DNA of 64,000 nt from Ruegeria pomeroyi (lineage in GTDB: Bacteria > Pseudomonadota > Alphaproteobacteria > Rhodobacterales > Rhodobacteraceae): positions 2,480,001 through 2,544,000 of the forward strand of contig NZ_JAGQAG010000001.1 of NCBI RefSeq assembly GCF_021405525.1, read 5' to 3'. Below, one piece after another: positions 15,122 through 24,424 of this stretch. Each line of letters starts with the position of its first letter. The first letter of the stretch is position 1. A program made the position numbers and the translations under genes. The notes beneath the pieces are model-generated. The model was not told the DNA's origin and searched no databases. It saw nothing but the letters and a program-made list of their open reading frames with translations.

Positions 15122-16432
15122 ATGAAAAGAAGAGAATTTGGGGCCCTGGCCGCCGGTGCCTTGGCAATGGGGCTGCCGTTTCGCGCATTTGCCGATGAAA
15201 CTTGTCAATCGCCCTATATGCCCAAGATCACCGGGCAAGAGGAATTTGTCTATGTCTGGACCCTGGGGGTCGAGGGCATGGGCGACGAGCAGGACAAGCT
15301 GGTCACCATCGACCTGCGCCCCGGCTCGGGCACCCGTGGTCAGGTGATCAACTCGGTTTCGGTCGGCGGCCGGAACGAGGCGCATCATGGCGGGTTCTCG
15401 GCCGACCGGCGCTATTTCTGGACCGGCGGGCTGGACACCAACCGCATCTTCATCTTCGACGTGCATTCCGACCCGTCGAACCCGAAACTGCACAAGACCA
15501 TCGACACTTTCGTCAAGGACAGCGGCGGGGTCGTGGGGCCGCACACCTTCTTTGCCCTGCCCGGCAGCATGATGATCACCGGTCTCAGCAACGATGACGA
15601 CCATGGCGGGCGCACCGCTTTGGTCGAATACAACGATGACGGCGATTACGTGGCGACTTATTGGATGCCCACCACCGCCGACATGCAGGGCGCGGTTGCC
15701 GTGGGTGACGCGGTGGCCGATGGTTACGGCTATGACATCCGGGCGCTGATCCGCAAGAACGTCATGCTGACCTCGTCCTTTACCGGCTGGTCCAACTACA
15801 TGATGGATTTCGGCCAGATGTTGCAGGACGGCGAAGCGATGAAACGCTTCGGCAATACAATCGTGCAATGGGATCTGCACACCCGTCAGCCCAAGAAAGT
15901 GTTCAACGTCCCCGGCGCGCCGCTGGAAATCCGCTTCCCCTGGGGGTCGAACGCCAATTACGCCTTCTCGACCACGGCGCTCACCTCGCAGCTCTGGCTG
16001 ATCTACGAGGATGAGGCGGGCGAGTGGCAGGCCAAGGCGGTGGCAGATATCGGCAACCCGGCGGACATCCCTCTGCCGGTCGATATCTCGATCGCCGCCG
16101 ACGACCAGACGCTGTGGATCAACAGCTTCATGGATGGCAAGACCCGGCTGTTCGACATTTCGGATCCGCACAAACCGTTCCAGATCTACGAAAAGGTCAT
16201 CGACCGCCAGGTCAACATGGTCAGCCAGAGCTGGGACGGCAAGCGCGTCTATTTCTCGTCCTCGCTGCTCGCCAACTGGGACAAGAAGGGCGACGACGAT
16301 GTCCAGTACCTGAAGGCCTATAATTGGGACGGCAAGGAACTGGTCGAGGATTTCGCCGTCGACTTCTATGAACTGGGTCTGGGCCGCGCGCATATCATGC
16401 GCTTTGGCAGCTCCGCGCTTTATTCGTCCTGA
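15122..16432 (+). CDS. mtoX: Methanethiol oxidase (SBP56 family)
   Basis: MTO is a copper-dependent periplasmic oxidase that converts methanethiol to formaldehyde, hydrogen sulfide and hydrogen peroxide. The 436-residue protein begins with a twin-arginine-like leader (KRREFGALAAGALAMG...), consistent with export of a folded metalloenzyme. The rest is a selenium-binding-protein-56 beta-propeller with the family landmarks LVTIDLRPGSG, GRNEAHHGGF, DTNRIFIFDV, GPHTFFALPG and IRFPWGSNANYAFSTTAL. GGGAGGAAAG precedes the ATG. Downstream SCO and MauG-like genes reproduce the known mtoX operon of R. pomeroyi and other methanethiol degraders, which supports the oxidase role over a generic selenium-binding protein. 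Confidence 0.9.
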   Translation: MKRREFGALAAGALAMGLPFRAFADETCQSPYMPKITGQEEFVYVWTLGVEGMGDEQDKLVTIDLRPGSGTRGQVINSVSVGGRNEAHHGGFSADRRYFWTGGLDTNRIFIFDVHSDPSNPKLHKTIDTFVKDSGGVVGPHTFFALPGSMMITGLSNDDDHGGRTALVEYNDDGDYVATYWMPTTADMQGAVAVGDAVADGYGYDIRALIRKNVMLTSSFTGWSNYMMDFGQMLQDGEAMKRFGNTIVQWDLHTRQPKKVFNVPGAPLEIRFPWGSNANYAFSTTALTSQLWLIYEDEAGEWQAKAVADIGNPADIPLPVDISIAADDQTLWINSFMDGKTRLFDISDPHKPFQIYEKVIDRQVNMVSQSWDGKRVYFSSSLLANWDKKGDDDVQYLKAYNWDGKELVEDFAVDFYELGLGRAHIMRFGSSALYSS

Positions 16433-16446
16433 TACCTCCCAGACTT

Positions 16447-16477
16447 CCGGGGCGGCCCATCGCTGCCCCGGCTTTTC
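16447..16477 (+). terminator. Intercistronic hairpin after mtoX
   Basis: CCGGGGC (16447-16453) pairs with GCCCCGG (16465-16471) and is followed by CTTTTCC. The T run is short, so it probably acts as a partial terminator or as an mRNA 3' stabiliser, allowing more mtoX than sco/mauG product. Confidence 0.55.
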
Positions 16478-16501
16478 CTTTGACATGGACGGTGGCGGCG
16501 G

Positions 16502-17215
16502 ATGCGCAAGAGATACCTCCTTTCCGGGCTGGCAGTCGCGGCGCTGGCGGCGGCAGCCCTCGGGTGGCAGGTCTGGCAGCCCCAGCCCGCGGCCCGGCCC
16601 AGTCCGATGGCCTCGGTTTTCGAGGCGAGCGATGCTTACCAGTTTGACCCGCCCGCCCCGGGCAGCTACCGCCTGAACCGCATCAAATCCGCGCCTGATG
16701 GGCGGGTGCTGGATATCAACGGACGCGAACACGGCCTGCACGACCTGACGCGGGGCAAGATCTCGCTGGTCAGCTTCGTCTATCTGACCTGCGGCGACGT
16801 GAATGGCTGCCCGCTGGCGATGTCTGTCTTTTTCGACGTGCACGATGCCAGCCGCGATCTGCCCGGGTTGAACGAGGATGTGCAGCTGTTGACGATCAGC
16901 TTCGACCCCGACCGCGACACGGTCGAGGCGATCGAGGCCTTTGCCTATCCCATCACCTCGGACGAACAAGCGGGTGACAAGCTGGACTGGCATGTGCTGA
17001 CCACGTCCGGTTCACAGGCGCTGGCCCCTATTCTGGACGGCTATGGCCAGGTCGTGGACCGGTCCGAGGATCAGGAGACGATCAGCCACCTGTTGCGTCT
17101 CTATCTGGTCGACCGGCAGGGCGACATCCGCAATGTCTATGGGCTGGGCTTTCTCGACCCGCGCCTGCTGTTGACCGATATCGAAACCCTGCTGATGGAA
17201 GAGGCAGGCGCGTGA
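16502..17215 (+). CDS. SCO1/SenC-type copper chaperone of the mtoX operon
   Basis: A 237-residue membrane-anchored or exported thioredoxin-fold protein. Residues 5-22 form a hydrophobic N-terminal segment. The SCO signature region reads LVSFVYLTCGDVNGCPLAMS, with C97 and C103. A conserved His occurs late in ISHLLRLYLVD, as in SCO proteins. SCO proteins deliver copper to cuproenzymes, and here the client is presumably methanethiol oxidase. The spacing of the two cysteines is five residues, not the usual three. The gene overlaps the following MauG-like gene (GTGA), showing translational coupling. Confidence 0.85.
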   Translation: MRKRYLLSGLAVAALAAAALGWQVWQPQPAARPSPMASVFEASDAYQFDPPAPGSYRLNRIKSAPDGRVLDINGREHGLHDLTRGKISLVSFVYLTCGDVNGCPLAMSVFFDVHDASRDLPGLNEDVQLLTISFDPDRDTVEAIEAFAYPITSDEQAGDKLDWHVLTTSGSQALAPILDGYGQVVDRSEDQETISHLLRLYLVDRQGDIRNVYGLGFLDPRLLLTDIETLLMEEAGA

Positions 17216-18426
17216 TCCGAGCCGTCGCGACCGCGCTGACCTTGCTTGCCCCCGCCGCATTGGCCGGGGAGCATGGCACCGCCCTGCCCGTGCCGATCAG
17301 TGCCGAGACCTGTCCGGCAGACCCCGAAAGCTGGACCAAAGCGGCGCTGGAGCGCAGCCTGTCACCACAACTGGGCCTGCCCTTGGTGCCGCATCCGGCG
17401 GACAATCCGCCGACCGAGGCCAAGATCGCACTGGGGCGCAAACTGTTCTTCGATCGGCGCCTGTCTATCAACCGCACCATGTCCTGCGCCATGTGCCATG
17501 TGCCCGAACAGGGGTTTGCCAATTGGGAACTGGCCACCGCCATCGGGGTCGAGGGGCGCAGCGTCAAGCGCAACGCGCCCAGCGTGATCAATGTGGGCTT
17601 TCTGACCCCGCTCTTTCACGATGGGCGCGATCCGGCGCTGGAAACCCAGTTCGTCGCGCCCCTGGTGGCGCGCAACGAGATGGCCAACCCCTCGATCGGC
17701 CATGTGGTGGCCGAGCTGACCCACCTGCCCGATTACCGGCCCCTCTTTGACGCGGCCTTTGCCGCGCCCGCCTCGCTTGACCGGATCGGCCAGGCGCTTG
17801 GCGCCTATCAGCGCAGCCTGACGCTGGGCAACAGCGCCTTTGACCGTTGGTATTTCGGCGGCAACGAGGCCGCGATGGGCGCGGCGGCGCAACGCGGTTT
17901 CGCGCTGTTCACCGGCAAGGCCGATTGCGCCTCGTGCCATCTGATCGACGCGGATCATGCGCTGTTCACCGATCAGGCCTTTCACGACACCGGCTATGGC
18001 CGGATGCGCGAGGAGCGGCGCCAGAACCCGCCCGCCAGCCACCCGGTCCAGGTGGCGCCCGGCGTGGTGCATCAGCTCGATTTCTCTCGCATCCGTTCGG
18101 TCAGCGCCCCGCGCGAGGCCGATCTGGGCCGCTACGAGGTGACCGAGGAACCTGCGGATCGGTGGAAATTCCGTACCCCGGGCCTGCGCAATCTGGCGGT
18201 GAGTGCGCCCTATATGCATGACGGCGCGCTGACCACGCTGGGGGAGGTGCTGGAGTTCTACAACACGGGCGGCGCCGGACACCCCGATCAGGATGCGCGC
18301 ATCCGCCCGCTGGGCCTCAGCCCCGAAGAGCTGGCCGATATCGAGGCCTTTCTGTTGGCGCTCACCTCGGAGGGGCTCGATTGCCTCGTGGCCGAGGCAC
18401 GCAGCCATCCCCCTGACAATTTCTGA
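17212..18426 (+). CDS. MauG-like di-heme cytochrome c peroxidase family protein
   Basis: This 404-residue periplasmic protein starts at a GTG overlapping the stop of the SCO gene. It has a signal peptide (IRAVATALTLLAPAALAG) and two c-type heme sites, CAMCH (C92, C95, H96) and CASCH (C239, C242, H243). The family holds bacterial di-heme peroxidases and MauG, which uses peroxide to build a tryptophan-derived cofactor in methylamine dehydrogenase. In the mtoX operon a MauG-like enzyme is thought to help mature methanethiol oxidase or to remove its peroxide product; sequence alone cannot decide. The length is normal for the family. Confidence 0.87.
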   Translation: MIRAVATALTLLAPAALAGEHGTALPVPISAETCPADPESWTKAALERSLSPQLGLPLVPHPADNPPTEAKIALGRKLFFDRRLSINRTMSCAMCHVPEQGFANWELATAIGVEGRSVKRNAPSVINVGFLTPLFHDGRDPALETQFVAPLVARNEMANPSIGHVVAELTHLPDYRPLFDAAFAAPASLDRIGQALGAYQRSLTLGNSAFDRWYFGGNEAAMGAAAQRGFALFTGKADCASCHLIDADHALFTDQAFHDTGYGRMREERRQNPPASHPVQVAPGVVHQLDFSRIRSVSAPREADLGRYEVTEEPADRWKFRTPGLRNLAVSAPYMHDGALTTLGEVLEFYNTGGAGHPDQDARIRPLGLSPEELADIEAFLLALTSEGLDCLVAEARSHPPDNF

Positions 18427-18456
18427 CACTACTATTGAACCAAGGAGACGGAACAC

Positions 18457-19569
<1,113 letters not shown>

Positions 19570-19575
19570 AACCAA

Positions 19576-19601
19576 CCCGGCGCCCGGAAACGGGCGCCGG
19601 G
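19576..19601. terminator. Strong hairpin between convergent frmA and luxR genes
   Basis: CCCGGCGCCCG and CGGGCGCCGGG form an 11-bp perfect stem closed by a GAAA tetraloop, directly after the frmA stop. There is no T run on either side, so it may work as an mRNA 3' stabiliser or with Rho, rather than as a classical intrinsic terminator. Confidence 0.6.
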
Positions 19602-19603
19602 GA

Positions 19604-20398
19604 TCACAAAAGATGCTTGAGCAACCCGAACAGGTCACGCTGCGATGAGATTGCCAGCTTGCGATACAGGTTGCGGCGATGCACCTTGCAGGTCTCGCGC
19701 GAATTGTTCAGCATCAGCGCAGCAGAGCCATTGGAATGCCCTTGCAAAACCAAAGCTGCGATTTGCGCCTCTCTGCGGGTTAGTTGGGCTGCAAGCGTCT
19801 CGGCCGCATAGACCCGGATCAGATCGGCCAGCGAAGGTGCATTGACGGGTGGAACCAGGGTAACCGTGGGGCTGATCGCTGCCACATGTTGGGCCAACAG
19901 TTCCAGTAGAACCGGCGCATGATGCTTTAGGCACTGGATTTCGCGACGCCGATACGGCCCGCTCCGCTCGAACCGGCTGACGGACAGATGCGCCCGCGCG
20001 CCTGATGGCAGGGGCGCCAGCAAGCCAACCTCGTCGCAAAGGCCAGTCTTTCGGTAGTACTCCAGATAGTATTCGCTGGAAAAGAAGCGGTCCGGTGCAA
20101 TCTCTGGCAGCCGATAGAGGCCCCCCCCAGGTGGCAGGTCCAGAAACTGATAGAACGGATCAAAAGGAAATGTATTGCTCAGGTACTCCGTCAAAGCCGC
20201 GCTGGGCAAACGCTTGGAAACGAACCAGGCATCCAGCATCACAGGCGCCTTGCCCGGGTCGAAGCGGATCATGATGAAAGTCGCAAACGATATCCGCGCG
20301 CGCAACAATCGCCGAAAGGCGGGAAAAAAGCCGGGCGTACCGACACCACTCATTGCGCTGCGCAATCTATGGATGTCTCTATCTGACAGACCGATCAA
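19604..20398 (-). CDS. LuxR-family helix-turn-helix regulator
   Basis: The C-terminal 65 residues are a LuxR/NarL-type DNA-binding domain (LTRREAQIAALVLQGHSNGSAALMLNNSRETCKVHRRNLYRKL). The N-terminal part (about 180 residues) has no receiver or recognisable autoinducer-binding signature. The reading frame is open far upstream, but residues like LSDRDIHRL, which normally open this kind of protein, start at a TTG at 20398, giving 264 residues; an ATG at 20482 is the alternative. It is convergent with frmA and divergent from the ABC transporter operon, which it may regulate. Confidence 0.72.
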   Translation of the reverse strand: MIGLSDRDIHRLRSAMSGVGTPGFFPAFRRLLRARISFATFIMIRFDPGKAPVMLDAWFVSKRLPSAALTEYLSNTFPFDPFYQFLDLPPGGGLYRLPEIAPDRFFSSEYYLEYYRKTGLCDEVGLLAPLPSGARAHLSVSRFERSGPYRRREIQCLKHHAPVLLELLAQHVAAISPTVTLVPPVNAPSLADLIRVYAAETLAAQLTRREAQIAALVLQGHSNGSAALMLNNSRETCKVHRRNLYRKLAISSQRDLFGLLKHLL

Positions 20399-20542
20399 AT
20401 AAATTACCCACGCAGTGACTGATCTTTCACAGAAAACTAACCCAAGAGGGGTATATCCCCCGGCCGCCAATGGCGCAATCATCAATTGAGCGCAGCAAGA
20501 AAACACGACGCGAACCGCGCTGACGATTGGGGGGAGCCGTAA

Positions 20543-21616
20543 TTGACCAATGCGATCAGCGCACGGGCCTTGCGCAAGGTGTATCCGGGCAATCCGCCGG
20601 TCGAGGCCCTGGGCGGTGTCGAGATCGACATAGCCGACAACGAGTTTTTCACGCTGCTTGGCCCGTCGGGCTGCGGCAAGACGACGATCCTGCGGCTGAT
20701 CGCGGGGTTCGAGCATCCGACCTCGGGCACGCTTGAGATGTTCGGGCAGAGCCTGCTGGACCTGCCGCCCTACAAGCGCCAGATCAACACCGTGTTCCAG
20801 AGCTATGCGCTGTTTCCGCACATGACGGTGGCCGAGAATATCGGGTTCGGGTTAGAGATGCTGGGCAGACCCAAGACCGAGATCAGCCAGACCGTGGGCG
20901 AGATGATGGAACTGGTGCAGATGTCGCATCTCGCCGACCGGCAGACCGGCCAGATCTCGGGCGGTCAACAACAGCGCGTGGCGCTGGCCCGGGCGCTGGC
21001 GCCCAAGCCCCGCGTGCTGCTTCTGGACGAGCCGCTGAGCGCGCTGGATTTCAAGCTGCGCAAGAACATGCAGCTTGAACTCAAGCGCCTTCAGACCGAG
21101 ACCGGCATCACCTTCATCTTTGTCACCCATGACCAGGAAGAGGCGCTGACCATGTCGGACCGGATCGCGGTGATGTCCGATGGCGCCATCCGCCAGATCG
21201 GTTCCCCGCGCGAGATCTACGACCATCCCGCCGACCGGTTTGTCGCCGATTTCATCGGTGATACCAATTTCCTGTCAGCCGATGTGGTCGAGAACAGGGA
21301 CGGTGCGGCAACGCTGAGACTGGGCTCGGGGCGCACCATTGCCGCCCGTGCCGCCCAAGGGGTCAACGGCCGTGTCACCATCGCGGTGCGCCCCGAACAT
21401 GCCCGGCTCGGCACACCCGCCGAGGGGCTGCTTGCCGGGGTGCTGAGCGATGCGGTCTATTTCGGCACCGACACCCATTTTCACGTGACCCTCGAAGACG
21501 GGACAACCTTTGTGCTGCGCCAGCAGAACAGCCCCGACAGCACGGCGGGATTTGCCACCGGTGATCCGGTGGGGGTGTGCTTTCCCGCCGAGGTTGCCCA
21601 GGTGCTGAGGGACTGA
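20543..21616 (+). CDS. ABC transporter ATP-binding protein, spermidine/putrescine (PotA) type
   Basis: The 357-residue ATPase starts at a TTG with GGGGGAG 8 bases upstream. It shows Walker A (GPSGCGKTT, about residue 36), the Q-loop region, the signature [13 protein letters not shown], Walker B ([12 protein letters not shown]), the H-loop ([10 protein letters not shown]) and a C-terminal TOBE domain (about 280-355). The family energises uptake of polyamines and related cations or organic acids. It is the first gene of a four-gene transporter operon, with the stop only 3 bp from the next start. Confidence 0.9.
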   Translation: MTNAISARALRKVYPGNPPVEALGGVEIDIADNEFFTLLGPSGCGKTTILRLIAGFEHPTSGTLEMFGQSLLDLPPYKRQINTVFQSYALFPHMTVAENIGFGLEMLGRPKTEISQTVGEMMELVQMSHLADRQTGQISGGQQQRVALARALAPKPRVLLLDEPLSALDFKLRKNMQLELKRLQTETGITFIFVTHDQEEALTMSDRIAVMSDGAIRQIGSPREIYDHPADRFVADFIGDTNFLSADVVENRDGAATLRLGSGRTIAARAAQGVNGRVTIAVRPEHARLGTPAEGLLAGVLSDAVYFGTDTHFHVTLEDGTTFVLRQQNSPDSTAGFATGDPVGVCFPAEVAQVLRD

Positions 21617-21619
21617 GCG

Positions 21620-22531
21620 ATGGCGGAGATACCGGATATCACGGCACGCCGCGCGGCCCGAAACCGCTGGCTGTTGTTGATGCCGGCGCTGGTCATCCTG
21701 CTTGTGGCCGCCAGCGGACCCTTGCTGATCACGCTGGTCTACTCGTTTCTTAGCCCGGGGGACTATGGCGGCGTCGAATGGCAGCTCTCGTTCGATGCCT
21801 GGTTCAACGTCTTCATGCAGCGCGACATTTTCGATGACACGCTGGGATGGTCGGACGCGCATCTGAGCATCTTCTGGCGGTCGGTGAAACTGTCGGCGCT
21901 GACCACGCTGGCCTGTCTCGCCTTCGGCTTTCCCACCGCCTATTTCATCGCCACGCGCCCGAAAAAGCAGCGTGACCTGTGGATGCTGCTGATCATCATC
22001 CCGTTCTGGACCAACCTGCTGATCCGCACCTTTGCCATTCTGGAGCTGATCCGCAACGAAGGCACCGTGAACACCGTTCTGATCGCGCTGGGCATCATCG
22101 ACGCGCCGATCCAGATGCTGTTCACCGAATTCTCGATCCTGCTGGGTATGGTCTATGTCTATCTGCCGCTGATGGTCCTGCCCATCTATGCCTCGATGGA
22201 ACGGTTCGATTTCCGGCTGGTCGAGGCGGGCTATGACCTCTATGCGACCCAGCTCCAGGTGTTGCGCCGGGTGATCCTGCCGCTGGTCAAGCCGGGGGTG
22301 ATCGCGGGGTCGATCCTTGTTTTCGTACCCTCGCTGGGCGCCTATGTGACGCCGCGCGTGATGGGCGGCGGCAACCAGTTGATGATCGGCAACCTGATCG
22401 AGCTGCAATTCGGGCAGGGCCGCAACTGGCCGCTGGGCGCGGCGCTGTCGATCACGCTGCTGGCGATCGTGATGGTGGCGCTGCTGGCCTATGTGCGCGC
22501 CGCCGGCAATGACGAGGCGCACCATGGCTGA
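21620..22531 (+). CDS. ABC transporter permease, PotB type
   Basis: A 303-residue inner-membrane permease with about six transmembrane helices (first LLLMPALVILLVAASGPLLITLVYSFL). The binding-protein-dependent transport (EAA) loop is recognisable in VEAGYDLYATQLQVLRRVILPLVKPGV, which contacts the ATPase. It overlaps the next permease gene by 8 bp (ATGGCTGA), indicating tight coupling. A 30-residue extracytoplasmic loop follows the first helix, as in the PotB branch. Confidence 0.9.
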   Translation: MAEIPDITARRAARNRWLLLMPALVILLVAASGPLLITLVYSFLSPGDYGGVEWQLSFDAWFNVFMQRDIFDDTLGWSDAHLSIFWRSVKLSALTTLACLAFGFPTAYFIATRPKKQRDLWMLLIIIPFWTNLLIRTFAILELIRNEGTVNTVLIALGIIDAPIQMLFTEFSILLGMVYVYLPLMVLPIYASMERFDFRLVEAGYDLYATQLQVLRRVILPLVKPGVIAGSILVFVPSLGAYVTPRVMGGGNQLMIGNLIELQFGQGRNWPLGAALSITLLAIVMVALLAYVRAAGNDEAHHG

Positions 22532-23327
22532 GCGCGTCTTTGACATCCGCAAGCAGACCGGCTTCACCACCATCGCCTTTGCCTGTTTCGCGATGCTCTA
22601 CATGCCGATCATCCTGTTGGTGGTCTATTCCTTCAACGCCGGCACCTCGATCGCCATCTGGGAGGGCTTCTCGTGGCGCTGGTACGCCTCGGCCTGGGAG
22701 AACGAGCAGGTACAGGAGGCGACGCTGCGCTCGCTGGTCGTCGCGCTCTGGGCCTCGGGCATTTCGACCACGGTTGCGGTGCTGGCCGCGCTGGCCACCA
22801 CCCGCACGCGGCGGTTCCGGGGGCAGACGGCGGTGTTTGCCCTGATCAACCAGCCGCTGATGGTGCCCGAGATCGTGACCGCCGTGGCGCTGTTGATCTT
22901 TTTCGCGATGATCAAGGTCGCCACCGGCTATACCGGGCTGGCCTATCTGATCCTCGCGCATTCGGCCTTTTGCATCCCCTTTGCCTATCTGCCGATCCGG
23001 GCGCGGCTTCAGGGTATGGATCTGAGCCTGGAACAGGCCGCCGCCGATCTCTATGCGACCCCGTTCCAGGTGTTCCGCCGGGTGACCCTGCCGCAGCTGT
23101 GGCCGGGTATCCTGGCGGGCGCGATGCTGGCCTTTGTCATCTCGCTGGATGACGTGGTGATCACCGAATTCGTGAAATCCGCCGGTCAGGATACGCTGCC
23201 CACCTATATGCTGGGCCAGCTGCGCCGCGTGGTGACGCCCGAGATCAATGCGATTTCCACCGCCCTTCTGGGCATCTCGATCACCATGGTGATCGCCTAC
23301 ACGCTGCTGAGCAAATTCAGAAAGTAA
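22524..23327 (+). CDS. ABC transporter permease, PotC type
   Basis: The second permease, 267 residues from the ATG at 22524, which lies inside the last codons of the first permease gene. It has six predicted transmembrane helices and the EAA loop LEQAAADLYATPFQVFRRVTLPQLWPGI, followed by FVISLDDVVITEFV, typical of PotC/YdcV-type subunits. The earlier in-frame ATG at 22491 would lie deeper in the upstream gene and is less likely. Confidence 0.9.
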   Translation: MAERVFDIRKQTGFTTIAFACFAMLYMPIILLVVYSFNAGTSIAIWEGFSWRWYASAWENEQVQEATLRSLVVALWASGISTTVAVLAALATTRTRRFRGQTAVFALINQPLMVPEIVTAVALLIFFAMIKVATGYTGLAYLILAHSAFCIPFAYLPIRARLQGMDLSLEQAAADLYATPFQVFRRVTLPQLWPGILAGAMLAFVISLDDVVITEFVKSAGQDTLPTYMLGQLRRVVTPEINAISTALLGISITMVIAYTLLSKFRK

Positions 23328-23348
23328 AACACCAAAGGGAGAGTACTG

Positions 23349-24368
23349 ATGAAAAAGGCACTGACGGCACTGACCCTCGTTCTGGCCAGCCCCGCGCTGG
23401 CGGAGGGCGAGTTGAACATCTTCAACTGGGGCAACTATACCTCGCCCGAGATGATCGAGAAATTCGAGGCCGAGACCGGCATCAAGGTCACGATCACCGA
23501 TTACGACAGCAACGACACCGCGCTGGCCAAGATCAAGGCGGGCGGGCACGGGTTCGACATCGTGGTGCCCTCGGGCACCTATATCCCGATCTTCGTGGGC
23601 GAGGGGCTGCTGATGGAAAGCAAGCCCAACCAGATGGAGAATTTCAAGCATATGGACCCGCAATGGGTCGATGTGGAATTCGATCCGGGCCGCAACTATA
23701 CGGTTCCGTGGCAATGGGGCACGGTTGGCATTACCGTCAACACCTCGGTCTATGGTGGCAACATCAACACCGCCGCGCTGATCTTTGATCCGCCCGAAGA
23801 GCTGAAGGGCAAGATCAACGTGGTGCCCGAGATGAACGACGTCATGGGCCTGGCCATTCGCTATGCGGGCGGCGAGCAATGCACCGCCGACAAGGAAATC
23901 CTGAAAAAGGCGCGCGACATCCTGCAGGCGGCCAAGCCGCACTGGCTGTCGATGGATTACGGCAATATCGAGAAATACGCCAAGGGCGACCTGGCCGCTG
24001 GCGTGAACTGGAACGGCGCCTCGTTCCGGGCCCGCAACCAGAACCCCGATATCGCCTTTGGCTATCCGCAAGAGGGTTTCCCGGTCTGGATGGACAATGC
24101 CGCGATCCTGAGCGATGCCAAGAACGTGGAAGAGGCCAGGACCTTCCTCAACTTCATCATGGATCCGGAAAACGCGGCCATGCTGTCGGCCTTTGCCCGC
24201 TATGCCAACGGCATCAAGGGGTCCGAGGCCTATATGCCCGAGGACATGAAAACAGCCCCCGAAGTGGTGGTGCCTGACGCGCTGAAAGGTGCGGCCTTTG
24301 TGTCCAAGACCTGCCCGCCCGAGGCGACCAAGCTCTATACGGCGATCTGGACCGAGCTTCAGAAATAA
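23349..24368 (+). CDS. Periplasmic substrate-binding protein, PotD/PotF type
   Basis: This 339-residue protein has a Sec signal peptide ([17 protein letters not shown]). The mature part opens with [28 protein letters not shown], the hallmark of polyamine-type binding proteins (PotD, PotF, SpuD). Later landmarks include [13 protein letters not shown] and [14 protein letters not shown] polyamine or similar amine is the likely ligand, but the binding pocket cannot be judged by eye, and relatives bind other compounds. It ends the transporter operon and is followed by a strong terminator. Confidence 0.9.
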   Translation: MKKALTALTLVLASPALAEGELNIFNWGNYTSPEMIEKFEAETGIKVTITDYDSNDTALAKIKAGGHGFDIVVPSGTYIPIFVGEGLLMESKPNQMENFKHMDPQWVDVEFDPGRNYTVPWQWGTVGITVNTSVYGGNINTAALIFDPPEELKGKINVVPEMNDVMGLAIRYAGGEQCTADKEILKKARDILQAAKPHWLSMDYGNIEKYAKGDLAAGVNWNGASFRARNQNPDIAFGYPQEGFPVWMDNAAILSDAKNVEEARTFLNFIMDPENAAMLSAFARYANGIKGSEAYMPEDMKTAPEVVVPDALKGAAFVSKTCPPEATKLYTAIWTELQK

Positions 24369-24375
24369 CCACCCT

Positions 24376-24410
24376 GCGGCTCCGTCCCCGGACGGGGCCG
24401 CTCTTTTTTT
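24376..24410 (+). terminator. Rho-independent terminator of the transporter operon
   Basis: A 12-bp stem (GCGGCTCCGTCC / GGACGGGGCCGC, one G-T wobble) is followed by TCTTTTTTT. It lies 7 bp after the binding-protein stop and is the best intrinsic terminator in the window, separating the transporter operon from the amidohydrolase gene. Confidence 0.9.
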
Positions 24411-24424
24411 ACCGGAGCCCGCCC

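Noticed and set aside
14945-16993. A 682-codon minus-strand frame covering mtoX
   Set aside because: It spans three real plus-strand genes and their gaps without a ribosome site or protein-like composition.
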